In this document: positions 35,273 through 43,797 of the stretch, piece after piece
Layout of the letters: the number at the start of each line of letters is the position of its first letter
How positions within the stretch are numbered: position 1 is the first letter of the stretch
NCBI GenBank assembly: GCA_030654805.1
Contig: JAURWR010000128.1
Span: 1 to 45,532 of the forward strand
Origin: Burkholderiaceae bacterium
Lineage (GTDB): Bacteria > Pseudomonadota > Gammaproteobacteria > Burkholderiales > Burkholderiaceae_C
Direction of reading: 5' to 3'
DNA length: 45,532 nucleotides
Notes under the pieces: model-generated
What the model was told of the DNA's origin: nothing
Database searches by the model: none
The model's input: only the letters and a program-made list of their open reading frames with translations
Position numbers and translations under genes: made by a program

Positions 35273-36246
35273 GGATCACCTACCGCGAAGCCTGCCGGCA
35301 GGCGATCCGCGATGCGCTGCTGGCGGATCCGCGCTGTTTCGTGATGGGCGAGGACGTCGGAAAGTACGGCGGCTGCTACGCGGTCACGAAGGGGCTGCTG
35401 GAGGAGTTCGGCCCGCAGCGCATCATCGACACGCCGCTGGCCGAGAACGGCTTCACCGGCCTCGGCGTTGGCGCCGCACTGGCGGGTCTGCGGCCGATCG
35501 TCGAGATCATGACCTGCAACTTCAGCCTGCTGGCGCTCGATCAGATCATGAACAACGCGGCGACGCTGCCGCACATGAGCGGTGGCCAGTTCGCGGTGCC
35601 GCTGGTGATCCGCATGGCCACCGGTGGCGGGAGGCAACTGGCGGCACAGCATTCGCACAGCCTCGAGGGCTGGTTTGCGCACATCCCGGGACTGAAGGTG
35701 CTGGTGCCCGGCACGGTGGAGGACGCCCGCTGGATGCTGGCCGCTGCCCTGGCCGACCCGAACCCGGTGCTGATCTTCGAGCACATCGTGCTCTACAACG
35801 CCGAGGACGAGCTCGACCCAGCGGTGACCGAGGTCGACATCGCGCATGCCCGCGTGCGTCGCGCGGGCCGCGACGTGACGCTGGTCACCTACGGCAACAG
35901 CCTGCCCAAGTGTCTGGCTGCGGCCGAGACGCTGGCGGCCCAGGGCATCGAAGCGGAGGTCGTCGACCTGCGCGTGCTGCGCCCGCTCGACATGGCCACC
36001 GTCACCGCATCGGTGACGTGCACGCGGCGCGTCGTGATCGTCGATGAGGGATGGAAGAGCGGATCGATCTCGGCCGAGATCGCCGCACGGCTGGCCGAGG
36101 ATGCGCTGTACGAACTCGACGCGCCGGTGCGTCGCGTGTGCAGCCGCGAGGTGCCGGTGCCTTATGCGGCTCACATGGAGGAAGCCACCTTGCCGCGAGT
36201 CGACGACATCGCCGCCGCGGCGCATGCGCTGGTGAAGCCGAGCTGA
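35269..36246 (+). CDS. pdhB: Pyruvate dehydrogenase-type E1 component, beta subunit
   Basis: A 325-residue subunit starting with GTG at 35269 ([16 protein letters not shown]). Family blocks: [63 protein letters not shown] and [10 protein letters not shown]. The pair with the alpha subunit forms the heterotetrameric E1. The E2 gene starts 11 bp after the stop. Identity of the 2-oxo acid cannot be fixed by sequence alone. Confidence 0.92.
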   Translation: MRITYREACRQAIRDALLADPRCFVMGEDVGKYGGCYAVTKGLLEEFGPQRIIDTPLAENGFTGLGVGAALAGLRPIVEIMTCNFSLLALDQIMNNAATLPHMSGGQFAVPLVIRMATGGGRQLAAQHSHSLEGWFAHIPGLKVLVPGTVEDARWMLAAALADPNPVLIFEHIVLYNAEDELDPAVTEVDIAHARVRRAGRDVTLVTYGNSLPKCLAAAETLAAQGIEAEVVDLRVLRPLDMATVTASVTCTRRVVIVDEGWKSGSISAEIAARLAEDALYELDAPVRRVCSREVPVPYAAHMEEATLPRVDDIAAAAHALVKPS

Positions 36247-36257
36247 GGGACGTGCCC

Positions 36258-37454
36258 ATGGCCGACTTCACGATGCCCGCGCTCGGCGCCGACATGGAGA
36301 CCGGCCAGGTCGTCCAGTGGCTGGTGAAGCCGGGCGATCGCGTCCGCTCGGGCGATGTCATCGCGGTGGTCGAGACGCAGAAGGGAGCGATCGACGTCGA
36401 ATGCTTTCTCGACGGCGTCATCGACGGCCTGGTGGCGCTCGGCAAGGAACTGCCGGTCGGTGCGGTACTGGCCCAGGTGCTCGCCGAGGGCGAGGTGCCT
36501 GTCGCGCCAACGCAGCTGCTCACCGCAGGGCCGCAGACCCTGCCGCTGCCCGCCACCGCGCCGGCACATGCGGCAGTTGCACCCGTCGTGGCCGTCATCG
36601 CCTCGCCGCGGACCCCGGTCAGCCCGGCAGCGCGGCGGCGCGCGCAGGAACTGGCCCTCGACCCGCAGTTGCTGCACGGCACCGGCGTCGGTGGGGCGGT
36701 GACCCTGGCTGATGTCGAACTCGCTGCGTCATCGCCCAGGCCTGTGTCGGTCCCTGCCGGATCAGACACGTCGCCCCGACGCGGGTTCGACCCGGCGCAG
36801 ATGCGACACGCCATCGCCACCGCGATGGCGCGCTCGAAGCGCGAGATTCCTCACTACTACCTGACCAGCACCATCGATTTCGCACCAGCGGCGGCCTGGC
36901 TCGACGCCTACAACCGGGACCGCGATCCGGCCGAGCGGCTGCTGCCCGCCACGCTGTTGCTCAAGGCCACGGCGCTCGCGCTGGCCGGGGTACCGCAACT
37001 CAACGGCCGGTGGGAGAACGAGGCCTTCCATCCCGGCACTGGCATTCACATCGGCTGGGCGATTGCGCTGCGCGGTGGCGGGCTGGTGGCGCCGGCGATC
37101 CACGATGTCGACCGGGTGTCGCTGCCGGTGCTGATGGTGGCGCTGCGCGATCTGGTGCAGCGCGCCCGCGGTGGCAGGCTGCGCAGCTCGGAGCTGACGG
37201 ATCCGACCGTCACCGTGACCAGCCTGGGCGAGCGCGGTGCCGAGAGCGTGCTTGGGGTGATCTACCCGCCGCAGGTGGCGATCGTCGGTTTCGGTCGCGT
37301 TGCCAGGCGCCCGTGGGTGATCGACGGCCAGGTTGTCGCGAGGCCACTGGTGGCGGCGACACTGGCGGCGGACCATCGCGTCAGCGACGGCCACCTGGGC
37401 GGCCAGCTGCTGGCCGCGATCGACCGCGCGCTGCAGGCGCCTGGCACGCTGTGA
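36258..37454 (+). CDS. pdhC: Dihydrolipoamide acyltransferase (E2)
   Basis: A 398-residue E2 enzyme. One lipoyl domain occupies residues about 2-76, with the lipoyl Lys42 in VVETQKGAIDVE. A Pro/Ala linker follows, then a peripheral-subunit-binding domain at about 117-155 (VSPAARRRAQEL and GTGVGGAVTLADVE). The catalytic domain runs from about 175 to the end with the active-site motif DHRVSDG (His373). The TGAGGGA run before the ATG at 36258 is a good ribosome binding site. An E3 lipoamide dehydrogenase gene is not in the operon, so it must be supplied from elsewhere. Confidence 0.92.
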   Translation: MADFTMPALGADMETGQVVQWLVKPGDRVRSGDVIAVVETQKGAIDVECFLDGVIDGLVALGKELPVGAVLAQVLAEGEVPVAPTQLLTAGPQTLPLPATAPAHAAVAPVVAVIASPRTPVSPAARRRAQELALDPQLLHGTGVGGAVTLADVELAASSPRPVSVPAGSDTSPRRGFDPAQMRHAIATAMARSKREIPHYYLTSTIDFAPAAAWLDAYNRDRDPAERLLPATLLLKATALALAGVPQLNGRWENEAFHPGTGIHIGWAIALRGGGLVAPAIHDVDRVSLPVLMVALRDLVQRARGGRLRSSELTDPTVTVTSLGERGAESVLGVIYPPQVAIVGFGRVARRPWVIDGQVVARPLVAATLAADHRVSDGHLGGQLLAAIDRALQAPGTL

Positions 37455-37467
37455 ACCCGGAGCGACG

Positions 37468-37704
37468 ATGAACGAGCAGCAGATCCGCACCCTGGCCGCC
37501 GATGTGCTGGCCGGCATCGCCCCCGAGGCCAACCTGGCGATCGTCGGTGACGACGAAGACCTGCGCGACGCACTGGACCTTGACTCGATGGACTTCCTGA
37601 ACTTCGTGATCGGGCTGTCCGAGCGAACCGGCCTGAAGATTCCCGAGGCCGACACGGCCAGACTGCAGACGATGAAAGGTCTGCTGGCGTATCTGGCGCG
37701 CTGA
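37468..37704 (+). CDS. Acyl carrier protein
   Basis: A 78-residue acidic protein with the phosphopantetheine attachment motif LDLDSMDFLNF (Ser40). Length and fold fit an acyl carrier protein. It is 13 bp after the E2 stop with a GGAGCGAC ribosome binding site, so it is probably the last gene of the acs-pdh operon. An ACP in a 2-oxo acid dehydrogenase operon is unusual; it could receive acyl groups made by Acs or E2. That role is inference. Confidence 0.9.
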   Translation: MNEQQIRTLAADVLAGIAPEANLAIVGDDEDLRDALDLDSMDFLNFVIGLSERTGLKIPEADTARLQTMKGLLAYLAR

Positions 37705-37915
37705 CCCCGGGGCCGAAGGCCGCGCCACCGCGGGACTCGTCGAGCCTTCCCTGATCCAGGTCGGCGGCGATCTCAAATGGCAGCCCTTCCGATCGCGCAC
37801 CGAGCGGCGGTGTTAGGTTACGCAGCGTGAAACCAAACCAGCATCCACGTCCGGAATCTTCGCGCGGACTCGCACCGAGGCTGTGCTGTCCCCTTGCTGC
37901 GTCGGATGCCGCTCG

Positions 37916-40468
37916 ATGAGCACCAACGCCAGTTCCCCGCATCCGGGTCTGACCCACAGCGAAGCGGCGCGCCGTCTCGAAGCCGACGGGCCCAACGAGT
38001 TGCCTCGGGCGCCACAGCGGACCACCTGGCGCATCGCTTTCGAGGTGGCCCGCGAGCCGATGTTCCAGTTGCTGGCGGCGGCGGTGGCGATCTACCTGGT
38101 GCTGGGCGACGTGTCCGAGGCAGGCGTGCTGTTCGCCATGCTCGGTGTGATCGTGGCCACCGAGCTGGTGCAGGAGCGCCGGACCGAGCGGGTGCTGGAA
38201 GCGCTGCACGACATGACCAGCCCGCGGGCCCTGGTCTGGCGCGACGGCCGGCGCGAGCGCCTTGCCGGTGTCGACGTCGTCTGCGGTGACCTGCTCGAAC
38301 TCGTCGAGGGCGACCGGGTGCCCGCCGACGCGAGGCTGATCGAGTCGAACGACCTGCTGGTCGATGAATCGCTGCTGAGCGGAGAATCGCTGCCGGTCGC
38401 CAAGCATGTCGGGAACGGTCAGGCCGAGGGATCGTCCGCTGCCGGCCCTGCGATCGTGTATGCCGGCACGATGGTGGTGGCGGGACAGGGCCTTGCCGAG
38501 GTCGTTGCGACGGGTGCGCGCAGCGAGATCGGCCGCATCGGCAAGGTGCTCGGCTCGATCGCACCCGAGCCCACGCCGCTGCACCGCCAGACGCGTCAGC
38601 TGGTGCGCTGGTTCTCGGTGCTCGGTCTCGCGGTCAGCCTGGTGGTCGCGGTCCTCTACGTGTGGACGCACCACGACTGGCTGGGCGGCGCACTGGCCGG
38701 CATCACGATGGCCATGTCGATGCTGCCGCAGGAGTTCCTGCTGATCCTGACCGTCTTCATGGCGATGGGCGCGTGGCGGTTGTCGCAGCACCGGGTGCTG
38801 ACGCGTCGGTCGGCCACCATCGAAGCGCTCGGCTCGGCCACGGTGCTGTGCACGGACAAGACCGGAACCCTCACGCGCAACCAGATGGCCGTGGGCGCGC
38901 TGGTCCGCTTCGAGGCGAACCGGCCGGTGCGCTGGATGGCCGGTGACGACCCGCTGCCACCGACGTTTCACGACCTGCTGCACCACGGCATCCTGGCCAG
39001 CGAACAGCGACCGTTCGATCCGATGGAGCAGGCCTTCCATGCGCTGGGCGCCCGCTGCCTGAGCCCTGATGTCGGCTGGGATCTGGTCCATGAATACGGC
39101 CTGTCGCCCGACTTGCCGGTGATGTCGCATGTGTGGCGCATCGACGAAGGCCTGCCTTGCCGAGTGGCCGCCAAGGGGGCTCCCGAGAGCGTGGCCGTGC
39201 TGTGCCATCTGCCGCCCGATCAACGCGAGGCGGTGTTGGCTGAAGCGGGGCGCCTCGCCGGTCTGGGGATGCGCGTGCTGGGTGTGGCTGCGGCCGACTG
39301 GGGAACCGAGGCCTGGCCAGTCGAGCAGCGCGGATTCGATTTCCGCTTTCTCGGCGTGGTGGGTCTGGCCGACCCTCTGCGCGACAACGTGCCGCAGGCC
39401 GTGCGCGAATGCCGACAGGCCGGCATCCGCGTGGTGATGATCACCGGCGATCACCCTGGAACCGCGCTCGCGATTGCGCGGCAGGCCGGCCTCGACGGCG
39501 AGTCCGGCCTGCTGCTTGGCGATCAGGTGGCCGCGCTGAGCGACCTCGACCTGCGCCGTGCGGTGGCCACCACCACCGTCTTTGCGCGGGTGGCTCCACA
39601 GCAGAAGCTGAGGATCGTCGAGGCCCTGAAGGCCAACGGCGAAGTGGTTGCGATGACCGGCGACGGGGTCAACGACGCGCCGTCGCTGAAGGCGGCGCAC
39701 ATCGGCATCGCGATGGGCGGGCGCGGCACCGATGTGGCGCGTGAATCGGCATCGCTGGTGCTGCTCGACGACGACTTCGGCACGCTGGTTCAGGCCATCC
39801 GCCTGGGTCGACGCATCTTCGACAACCTGCGCAAGGCCATGCGCTTCGTCTTTGCGGTGCATGTGCCGATCGCGGGGCTCACGCTGCTGCCGCTGATGTT
39901 CGGCTGGCCGCTGCTGTTCACGCCGATGCACATCGCGTTCCTCGAAATTGCGATCGATCCGGTGTGCTCGATCGTCTTCGAGGCCGAGGAAGAAGAGCCC
40001 GATGTGATGACCCGGCCGCCGCGCGATCCGCTGGCGGCGCTGTTCTCTCCGGTGCTCATTGCGGCGAGTTTGCTGCAGGGTGCGCTGGTCCTGGTTGCGG
40101 TCGGATTCTTCTATTGGCTCCTGCTGCACGCGGGTGCGCCCGAAGGCCAGTCGCGTGCGGCCGCGTTCGTGGCGCTGGTCATCTCGAACATCTCGCTGAT
40201 TCTGGTGAACCGCTCTTCGCGCTCGGGTTGGCGCGTGCTGCTGACCGCCCGCAACCGCGCCCTGTGGCTCACGGTGCTGGCCACGCTGGCGATGCTGTCC
40301 GCCGCGGTGGGCATCGGCGCGCTGCGAACGTTGTTCAAATTCGCCCTGCCCCTGCCGGCGACGCTCGCCGCAGCCGCGGTCGTGGGGCTCGGTGTCCTGC
40401 CCCTGCTGCTGGTGCAACGGGCGGCGGGTCGGCGCCTGGCGGGCCTGCTTGGATGGCAGGCAGACTGA
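37916..40468 (+). CDS. P-type cation-transporting ATPase
   Basis: An 850-residue P-type ATPase of the Ca/Mg-type (P2-like) branch. The N-terminal region HSEAARRLEADGPNELP matches the cation ATPase N-domain. The actuator motif is DESLLSGESLPV. The phosphorylation site is CTDKTGTLTRN with Asp314. The hinge motif is MTGDGVNDAPSLK. The helix-4 ion motif reads MLPQEFLL (Gln272-Glu273), where P2A calcium pumps have PEGL. Substrate is unknown. No strong ribosome binding site precedes ATG 37916; the in-frame start at 37883 adds 11 residues. It lies 211 bp after the ACP gene and may have its own promoter or share the low-oxygen operon. Confidence 0.93.
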   Translation: MSTNASSPHPGLTHSEAARRLEADGPNELPRAPQRTTWRIAFEVAREPMFQLLAAAVAIYLVLGDVSEAGVLFAMLGVIVATELVQERRTERVLEALHDMTSPRALVWRDGRRERLAGVDVVCGDLLELVEGDRVPADARLIESNDLLVDESLLSGESLPVAKHVGNGQAEGSSAAGPAIVYAGTMVVAGQGLAEVVATGARSEIGRIGKVLGSIAPEPTPLHRQTRQLVRWFSVLGLAVSLVVAVLYVWTHHDWLGGALAGITMAMSMLPQEFLLILTVFMAMGAWRLSQHRVLTRRSATIEALGSATVLCTDKTGTLTRNQMAVGALVRFEANRPVRWMAGDDPLPPTFHDLLHHGILASEQRPFDPMEQAFHALGARCLSPDVGWDLVHEYGLSPDLPVMSHVWRIDEGLPCRVAAKGAPESVAVLCHLPPDQREAVLAEAGRLAGLGMRVLGVAAADWGTEAWPVEQRGFDFRFLGVVGLADPLRDNVPQAVRECRQAGIRVVMITGDHPGTALAIARQAGLDGESGLLLGDQVAALSDLDLRRAVATTTVFARVAPQQKLRIVEALKANGEVVAMTGDGVNDAPSLKAAHIGIAMGGRGTDVARESASLVLLDDDFGTLVQAIRLGRRIFDNLRKAMRFVFAVHVPIAGLTLLPLMFGWPLLFTPMHIAFLEIAIDPVCSIVFEAEEEEPDVMTRPPRDPLAALFSPVLIAASLLQGALVLVAVGFFYWLLLHAGAPEGQSRAAAFVALVISNISLILVNRSSRSGWRVLLTARNRALWLTVLATLAMLSAAVGIGALRTLFKFALPLPATLAAAAVVGLGVLPLLLVQRAAGRRLAGLLGWQAD

Positions 40469-40669
40469 CAACGCGAGCCGTTCTGGATGGAATCCCGAGT
40501 GGCCCCCAACCCCGTACAGTTCGCGTCAGCCCCGCCTCGTGGAGTATCGCGTTACAGCAAGAGAAGGGGCATCCTGATCCGGATGTCGCTTTTGCCGGTC
40601 GCTCGGTCCCGTGTCACGGGTTGAAGTCGCGGCGCAAGGCTGAGGTTCATATTCAAGTTTGACCGTCCA

Positions 40670-41104
40670 ATGAAGCGCGTTCTCAAGTTCATCGCGATCA
40701 CCGCCCTCTTGATTTGTTCCGTACTCGGAGTTGGCGTTTTGGCGCTTTTTTATTGTCTAGGTGAGTCGTTGTGCGGTAACAGAATCGTTTCGGAGGTGAT
40801 CGCTCCAAACAAGCGGCTCAAAGCTACTGTCTTTCGGCGAGACTGTGGAGCCACCGATGGTTTCTCGACGCAGGTTTCAGTCATCAGTGCCTTTGACCAG
40901 CTACCCAACAAGTCCGGAAATGCCTTCAGTGCGGATACCAACCATGGCGCCGCTCCGCAAGCGGAAGCTGACGGCCCAATCGTCCAGGTTGAGTGGCAGT
41001 CCGACAACGCGCTTGTCATACGCCACCATCCTGCGGCGAGGGTGTTTACCCAGCGAAAGGAAGTCGACGAAGTACAGCTTTCCTATGACCGCTACAAGCA
41101 GTAA
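40670..41104 (+). CDS. Small membrane-anchored hypothetical protein, lower GC than its neighbours
   Basis: A 144-residue protein with one N-terminal membrane helix (about 7-29: FIAITALLICSVLGVGVLALF). It is followed by CGNRIVSEVIAPNKRLKATVFRRDCGATDGFSTQVSV, a pattern I have seen in small hypothetical proteins of mobile gene cassettes. The body has Cys residues that could pair outside the membrane. Codon use is visibly poorer in G+C (many TTT, ATT, TTG, AAA codons) than the surroundings, which suggests recent transfer. It lies between the P-type ATPase and murI. Function unknown; cassette origin is suggestive only. Confidence 0.65.
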   Translation: MKRVLKFIAITALLICSVLGVGVLALFYCLGESLCGNRIVSEVIAPNKRLKATVFRRDCGATDGFSTQVSVISAFDQLPNKSGNAFSADTNHGAAPQAEADGPIVQVEWQSDNALVIRHHPAARVFTQRKEVDEVQLSYDRYKQ

Positions 41105-41173
41105 GTATTCGTGCCATCGGTCTCGTGAAGTCGGCTGGTTGAGCGAACGCCAACAGGCCTAACGATCAACCTC

Positions 41174-42016
41174 ATGCTGAACCCGGTCACGACATCGGAA
41201 TCGATTGGCGTCTACGACTCGGGGGTCGGCGGACTGGCGGTGCTTCGTGCGCTGAAAGCGAAGCTGCCGGGCGAGTCCTTCACCTACGTTGCCGACTGTG
41301 GCAACGCACCGTACGGCGATCGTTCGCCGCAGTTCGTTGAAAGCCGTGCCCGGGACATTGCCGGCTTCCTGACGGCGTGCCGTGCCAAGGCCTTGGTGAT
41401 CGCCTGCAACACGGCCAGCGTCGTGGCTGCGCATGGCCTGCGCGACCATTTCGATCTGCCGATCGTCGCCATGGAGCCGGCGATCAAGCCCGCCGCGCTG
41501 CTCACCCGGTCGAAGGTGGTGCTGGTCCTGGCCACCAGCAACACGATTCGAAGCCCATCGGTCGCCCGTCTTTGCAATACCTACGCAGCGGACACACGCG
41601 TCATCCTGCAAGCCTGTCCGGGACTGGCCGATCAGGTCGAGCGCGCTCAGTTCGATCATCAGGTGACGCGGCAGCTGCTGGAGGCGTACATCCTCCCCGG
41701 CCTCGCTGAAGGCGCGGACACGATCGTCCTGGGCTGCACGCACTATGCGTTCCTCGGCAACGAAATTTCGAGGATCGCGGGTCCGTCGGTCACGGTCGTG
41801 GAACCCTCCGACGCCATCGCCAGCCAACTGTCCCGCGTGATTGCGGTGTCGCCCCTGCCGCAGGGCCGCGCCGCCGCCACCCTGTTCTACACGTCTGGCC
41901 CCACGCAACAACTGGCCGCGTTCCTCGAGTCCATCGGAGAACCTTCCGCACAGGTGCATGCCCTTCCCACCGTCGGGGCCCAACGCCAGTCGGGGACTTC
42001 GCAGGCACTCAACTGA
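41174..42016 (+). CDS. murI: Glutamate racemase
   Basis: A 280-residue cytoplasmic enzyme that makes D-glutamate for peptidoglycan. The two catalytic Cys are in IACNTAS (Cys78) and LGCTHY (Cys188). IGVYDSGVGG at the N-terminus and ADCGNAPYGDRS are typical of MurI. The start at 41174 is near the family start. It is 69 bp after the low-GC gene and 26 bp before the SRPBCC gene. Confidence 0.95.
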   Translation: MLNPVTTSESIGVYDSGVGGLAVLRALKAKLPGESFTYVADCGNAPYGDRSPQFVESRARDIAGFLTACRAKALVIACNTASVVAAHGLRDHFDLPIVAMEPAIKPAALLTRSKVVLVLATSNTIRSPSVARLCNTYAADTRVILQACPGLADQVERAQFDHQVTRQLLEAYILPGLAEGADTIVLGCTHYAFLGNEISRIAGPSVTVVEPSDAIASQLSRVIAVSPLPQGRAAATLFYTSGPTQQLAAFLESIGEPSAQVHALPTVGAQRQSGTSQALN

Positions 42017-42042
42017 TTTCCACCCGCACAGGAGAAGCCACC

Positions 42043-42489
42043 ATGTCCTCCCGCACTGTCCGACTTCACCGCGTGCTTCGCACCCCGCCCGAGAAGGTCT
42101 ATCGCGCATTCCTCGAACCTGCGGCCATCAGCAAGTGGATTCCGCCCTACGGATTCACCTGCCAGGTGCACCAGATGGACGCCCGGGTCGGAGGCACGTT
42201 CCGGATGACCTTCCAGAACTTCTCTTCGGGCCATGGGCACTCCTTCGGCGGGGAGTACCTCGAACTCGTTCCGAACGAGCTGATCCGGTACACGGACCGG
42301 TTCGAGGATCCGAACCTGCCGGGCGTGATTCAGGTGTCGGTGACCCTGAGGCCGGTTCTGTGCGGCACCGAGGTCAGCATCGTGCAGGACGGGATCCCGG
42401 ATGTCATCCCGCTTGAGATGTGCTATCTGGGCTGGCAGGAATCACTTGCCCAGCTGGCCACACTGGTGGAACCGGACATCCCGGGATAG
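42043..42489 (+). CDS. SRPBCC/AHSA1-family protein
   Basis: A 148-residue protein with the START-like fold of Aha1-type proteins: RVLRTPPEKVYRAFLEPAAISKWIPP, then GGTFRMTFQNFSSG, then FGGEYLELVPNELIRYTDRFED and LGWQESLAQLATLVE. Such proteins bind hydrophobic ligands in a cavity; the substrate is unknown. A strong AGGAG ribosome binding site lies before the ATG at 42043. It is 26 bp after murI and may be co-transcribed with it. Confidence 0.88.
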   Translation: MSSRTVRLHRVLRTPPEKVYRAFLEPAAISKWIPPYGFTCQVHQMDARVGGTFRMTFQNFSSGHGHSFGGEYLELVPNELIRYTDRFEDPNLPGVIQVSVTLRPVLCGTEVSIVQDGIPDVIPLEMCYLGWQESLAQLATLVEPDIPG

Positions 42490-42542
42490 GCGTCAATGTG
42501 CAGGCGGTACCGGACGATCAGTTTCGCGCCGTCGTGGATCGA

Positions 42543-42875
42543 ATGAGGTCGACCATCCCCTTGCGTGGCCTTTCATTTCTCGCGCTCTGGTTCGCGCATG
42601 CAGGGGCCAGCATCGCCGCGTTTCTCTGGTACTTCACGGTGTCGTCCAGTCGATTCGATGGCCACCGCTTTTCGTCGGCAGCGCTGCGTCTGTCATCACT
42701 CGCCTGCGATGTCCTGTGGTTCCCGCTGGCGAAGCCGCTGACTTCGGTCGTTCAATGGCCGGGATCGCTCGGCTGGCTGCCGGTGGGCCTCAACAGCGCC
42801 CTGTGGGTGATCGCTCTGGCGCTGGCCCTTCGTTGGCGGCTCAGCAACCGTCGGCCCCACAAATCGGCGCCTTGA
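42543..42875 (+). CDS. Small membrane protein of unknown function
   Basis: A 110-residue protein with about three hydrophobic helices: LSFLALWFAHAGASIAAFLWYF (about 9-30), SSLACDVLWFPLAKPL (about 48-70), and GLNSALWVIALALALRW (about 80-100). No family is recognised. The ATG at 42543 is the first Met near the first helix; a GTG at 42495 would give a longer start. It is convergent with the PRPP synthetase-like gene, 20 bp away. Confidence 0.6.
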   Translation: MRSTIPLRGLSFLALWFAHAGASIAAFLWYFTVSSSRFDGHRFSSAALRLSSLACDVLWFPLAKPLTSVVQWPGSLGWLPVGLNSALWVIALALALRWRLSNRRPHKSAP

Positions 42876-42894
42876 ACCGGCCCCGGCCCGCCGA

Positions 42895-43797
42895 TCAGCC
42901 GGCGCGCAGCGCATCCGCGAGCAGCGGCACCACGCTGATCGCGTTGCTGGCATGGGGCACGCAGTCGGTGCTCCAGACATGGCGCACGCCGGTGGCCTTC
43001 AGTTCGTCCAGCGCATCGCCGACGAACAGCGCGTGGGTCACGGCCACGTCCACCGACAGCGCGCCGGCGGCCAGCGCGAGCTTCGCGGCCGCCATCAGCG
43101 TGCGTCCGGTGCTGGCCATGTCGTCGATCAGCACGACGGCCCGGTCTCGGCAGTTCAGCGCCGGTGGCAGCGTGACCACGACGTCGCGATCGCCATGGCG
43201 CTGCTTGACGCACCAGCCGTGATCGGCCGATGGAGAACACGCCCGCGCGGCCTCGCTGACCCACTGCGCCGACTCCTCGTCGGGCCCCAGCAGCAGCGGC
43301 TGGCTCACGTGTCGAGCCACCCAGGCGCCGATGAGTGCGGCAGCCGACCGAGACACGGCGCGGCATCCGGGCATCACGTCGCTCAGTGCCGAGATGCGGT
43401 GCAGGTGCGGGTCCACCGTCACCACGACGTCGAAGCGGCTGGCCAGCAGGCTGCCGATGTGGCGCTGGCTGACCGCCTCGCCGGGCAAGAACGCGATGTC
43501 CTGACGCATGTAGGCCAGGTACGGGCAGGCCAGCAGCAGGCGCTGCGCGCCCAGCTCGCGGGCGGCCGGTGCGGTGATCAGCAGTTCGACCAGTTTCTCG
43601 TTGGGCTGATGCAGGCTGCGCAGCAGCACCACGCACGGGGGCAAGGTGGCGGGCAGGCGCAGCTTCAGTTCGCCGTCGGGGAAGCGGTGGCGCTCGATCA
43701 GCGCCAGCGGCACGTCCAGGGTGCGCGCCAAAGCGTCGGCCATCTCGCGCTCGTCATCGAAGGCCAGCACGCAGCCGGGTGTCGTGGCGCTGAGCAT
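42895..43797 (-). CDS. Ribose-phosphate pyrophosphokinase-like protein
   Basis: A 300-residue protein of the PRPP synthetase family. The N-terminal half has RHRFPDGELKLRLP, the ATP-binding part, and YLAYMRQDIAFLPGEAVS. VTVDPHLHR and the phosphoribosyl loop VLIDDMASTGRTL follow. It would make PRPP from ribose-5-phosphate and ATP, or act in the reverse or salvage direction. It overlaps the phosphorylase gene by ATGA, so the pair is coupled; with that enzyme releasing ribose phosphates, it may recycle sugars from nucleotides. It is shorter and more divergent than housekeeping Prs. Confidence 0.88.
   Translation of the reverse strand: MLSATTPGCVLAFDDEREMADALARTLDVPLALIERHRFPDGELKLRLPATLPPCVVLLRSLHQPNEKLVELLITAPAARELGAQRLLLACPYLAYMRQDIAFLPGEAVSQRHIGSLLASRFDVVVTVDPHLHRISALSDVMPGCRAVSRSAAALIGAWVARHVSQPLLLGPDEESAQWVSEAARACSPSADHGWCVKQRHGDRDVVVTLPPALNCRDRAVVLIDDMASTGRTLMAAAKLALAAGALSVDVAVTHALFVGDALDELKATGVRHVWSTDCVPHASNAISVVPLLADALRAG

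Noticed and set aside
37262-40471. A minus-strand open frame of over 1,000 codons opposite the P-type ATPase
   Set aside because: It is a GC-rich shadow of the ATPase gene: low complexity, His/Arg/Gln-rich, no family motif, while the plus strand has complete P-type ATPase signatures.
41157-41163. GCCTAAC resembling the start of an integron attC site
   Set aside because: No inverse core (GTTRRRY) within 150 bp on either side and no integrase; kept only as a remark on the low-GC gene.
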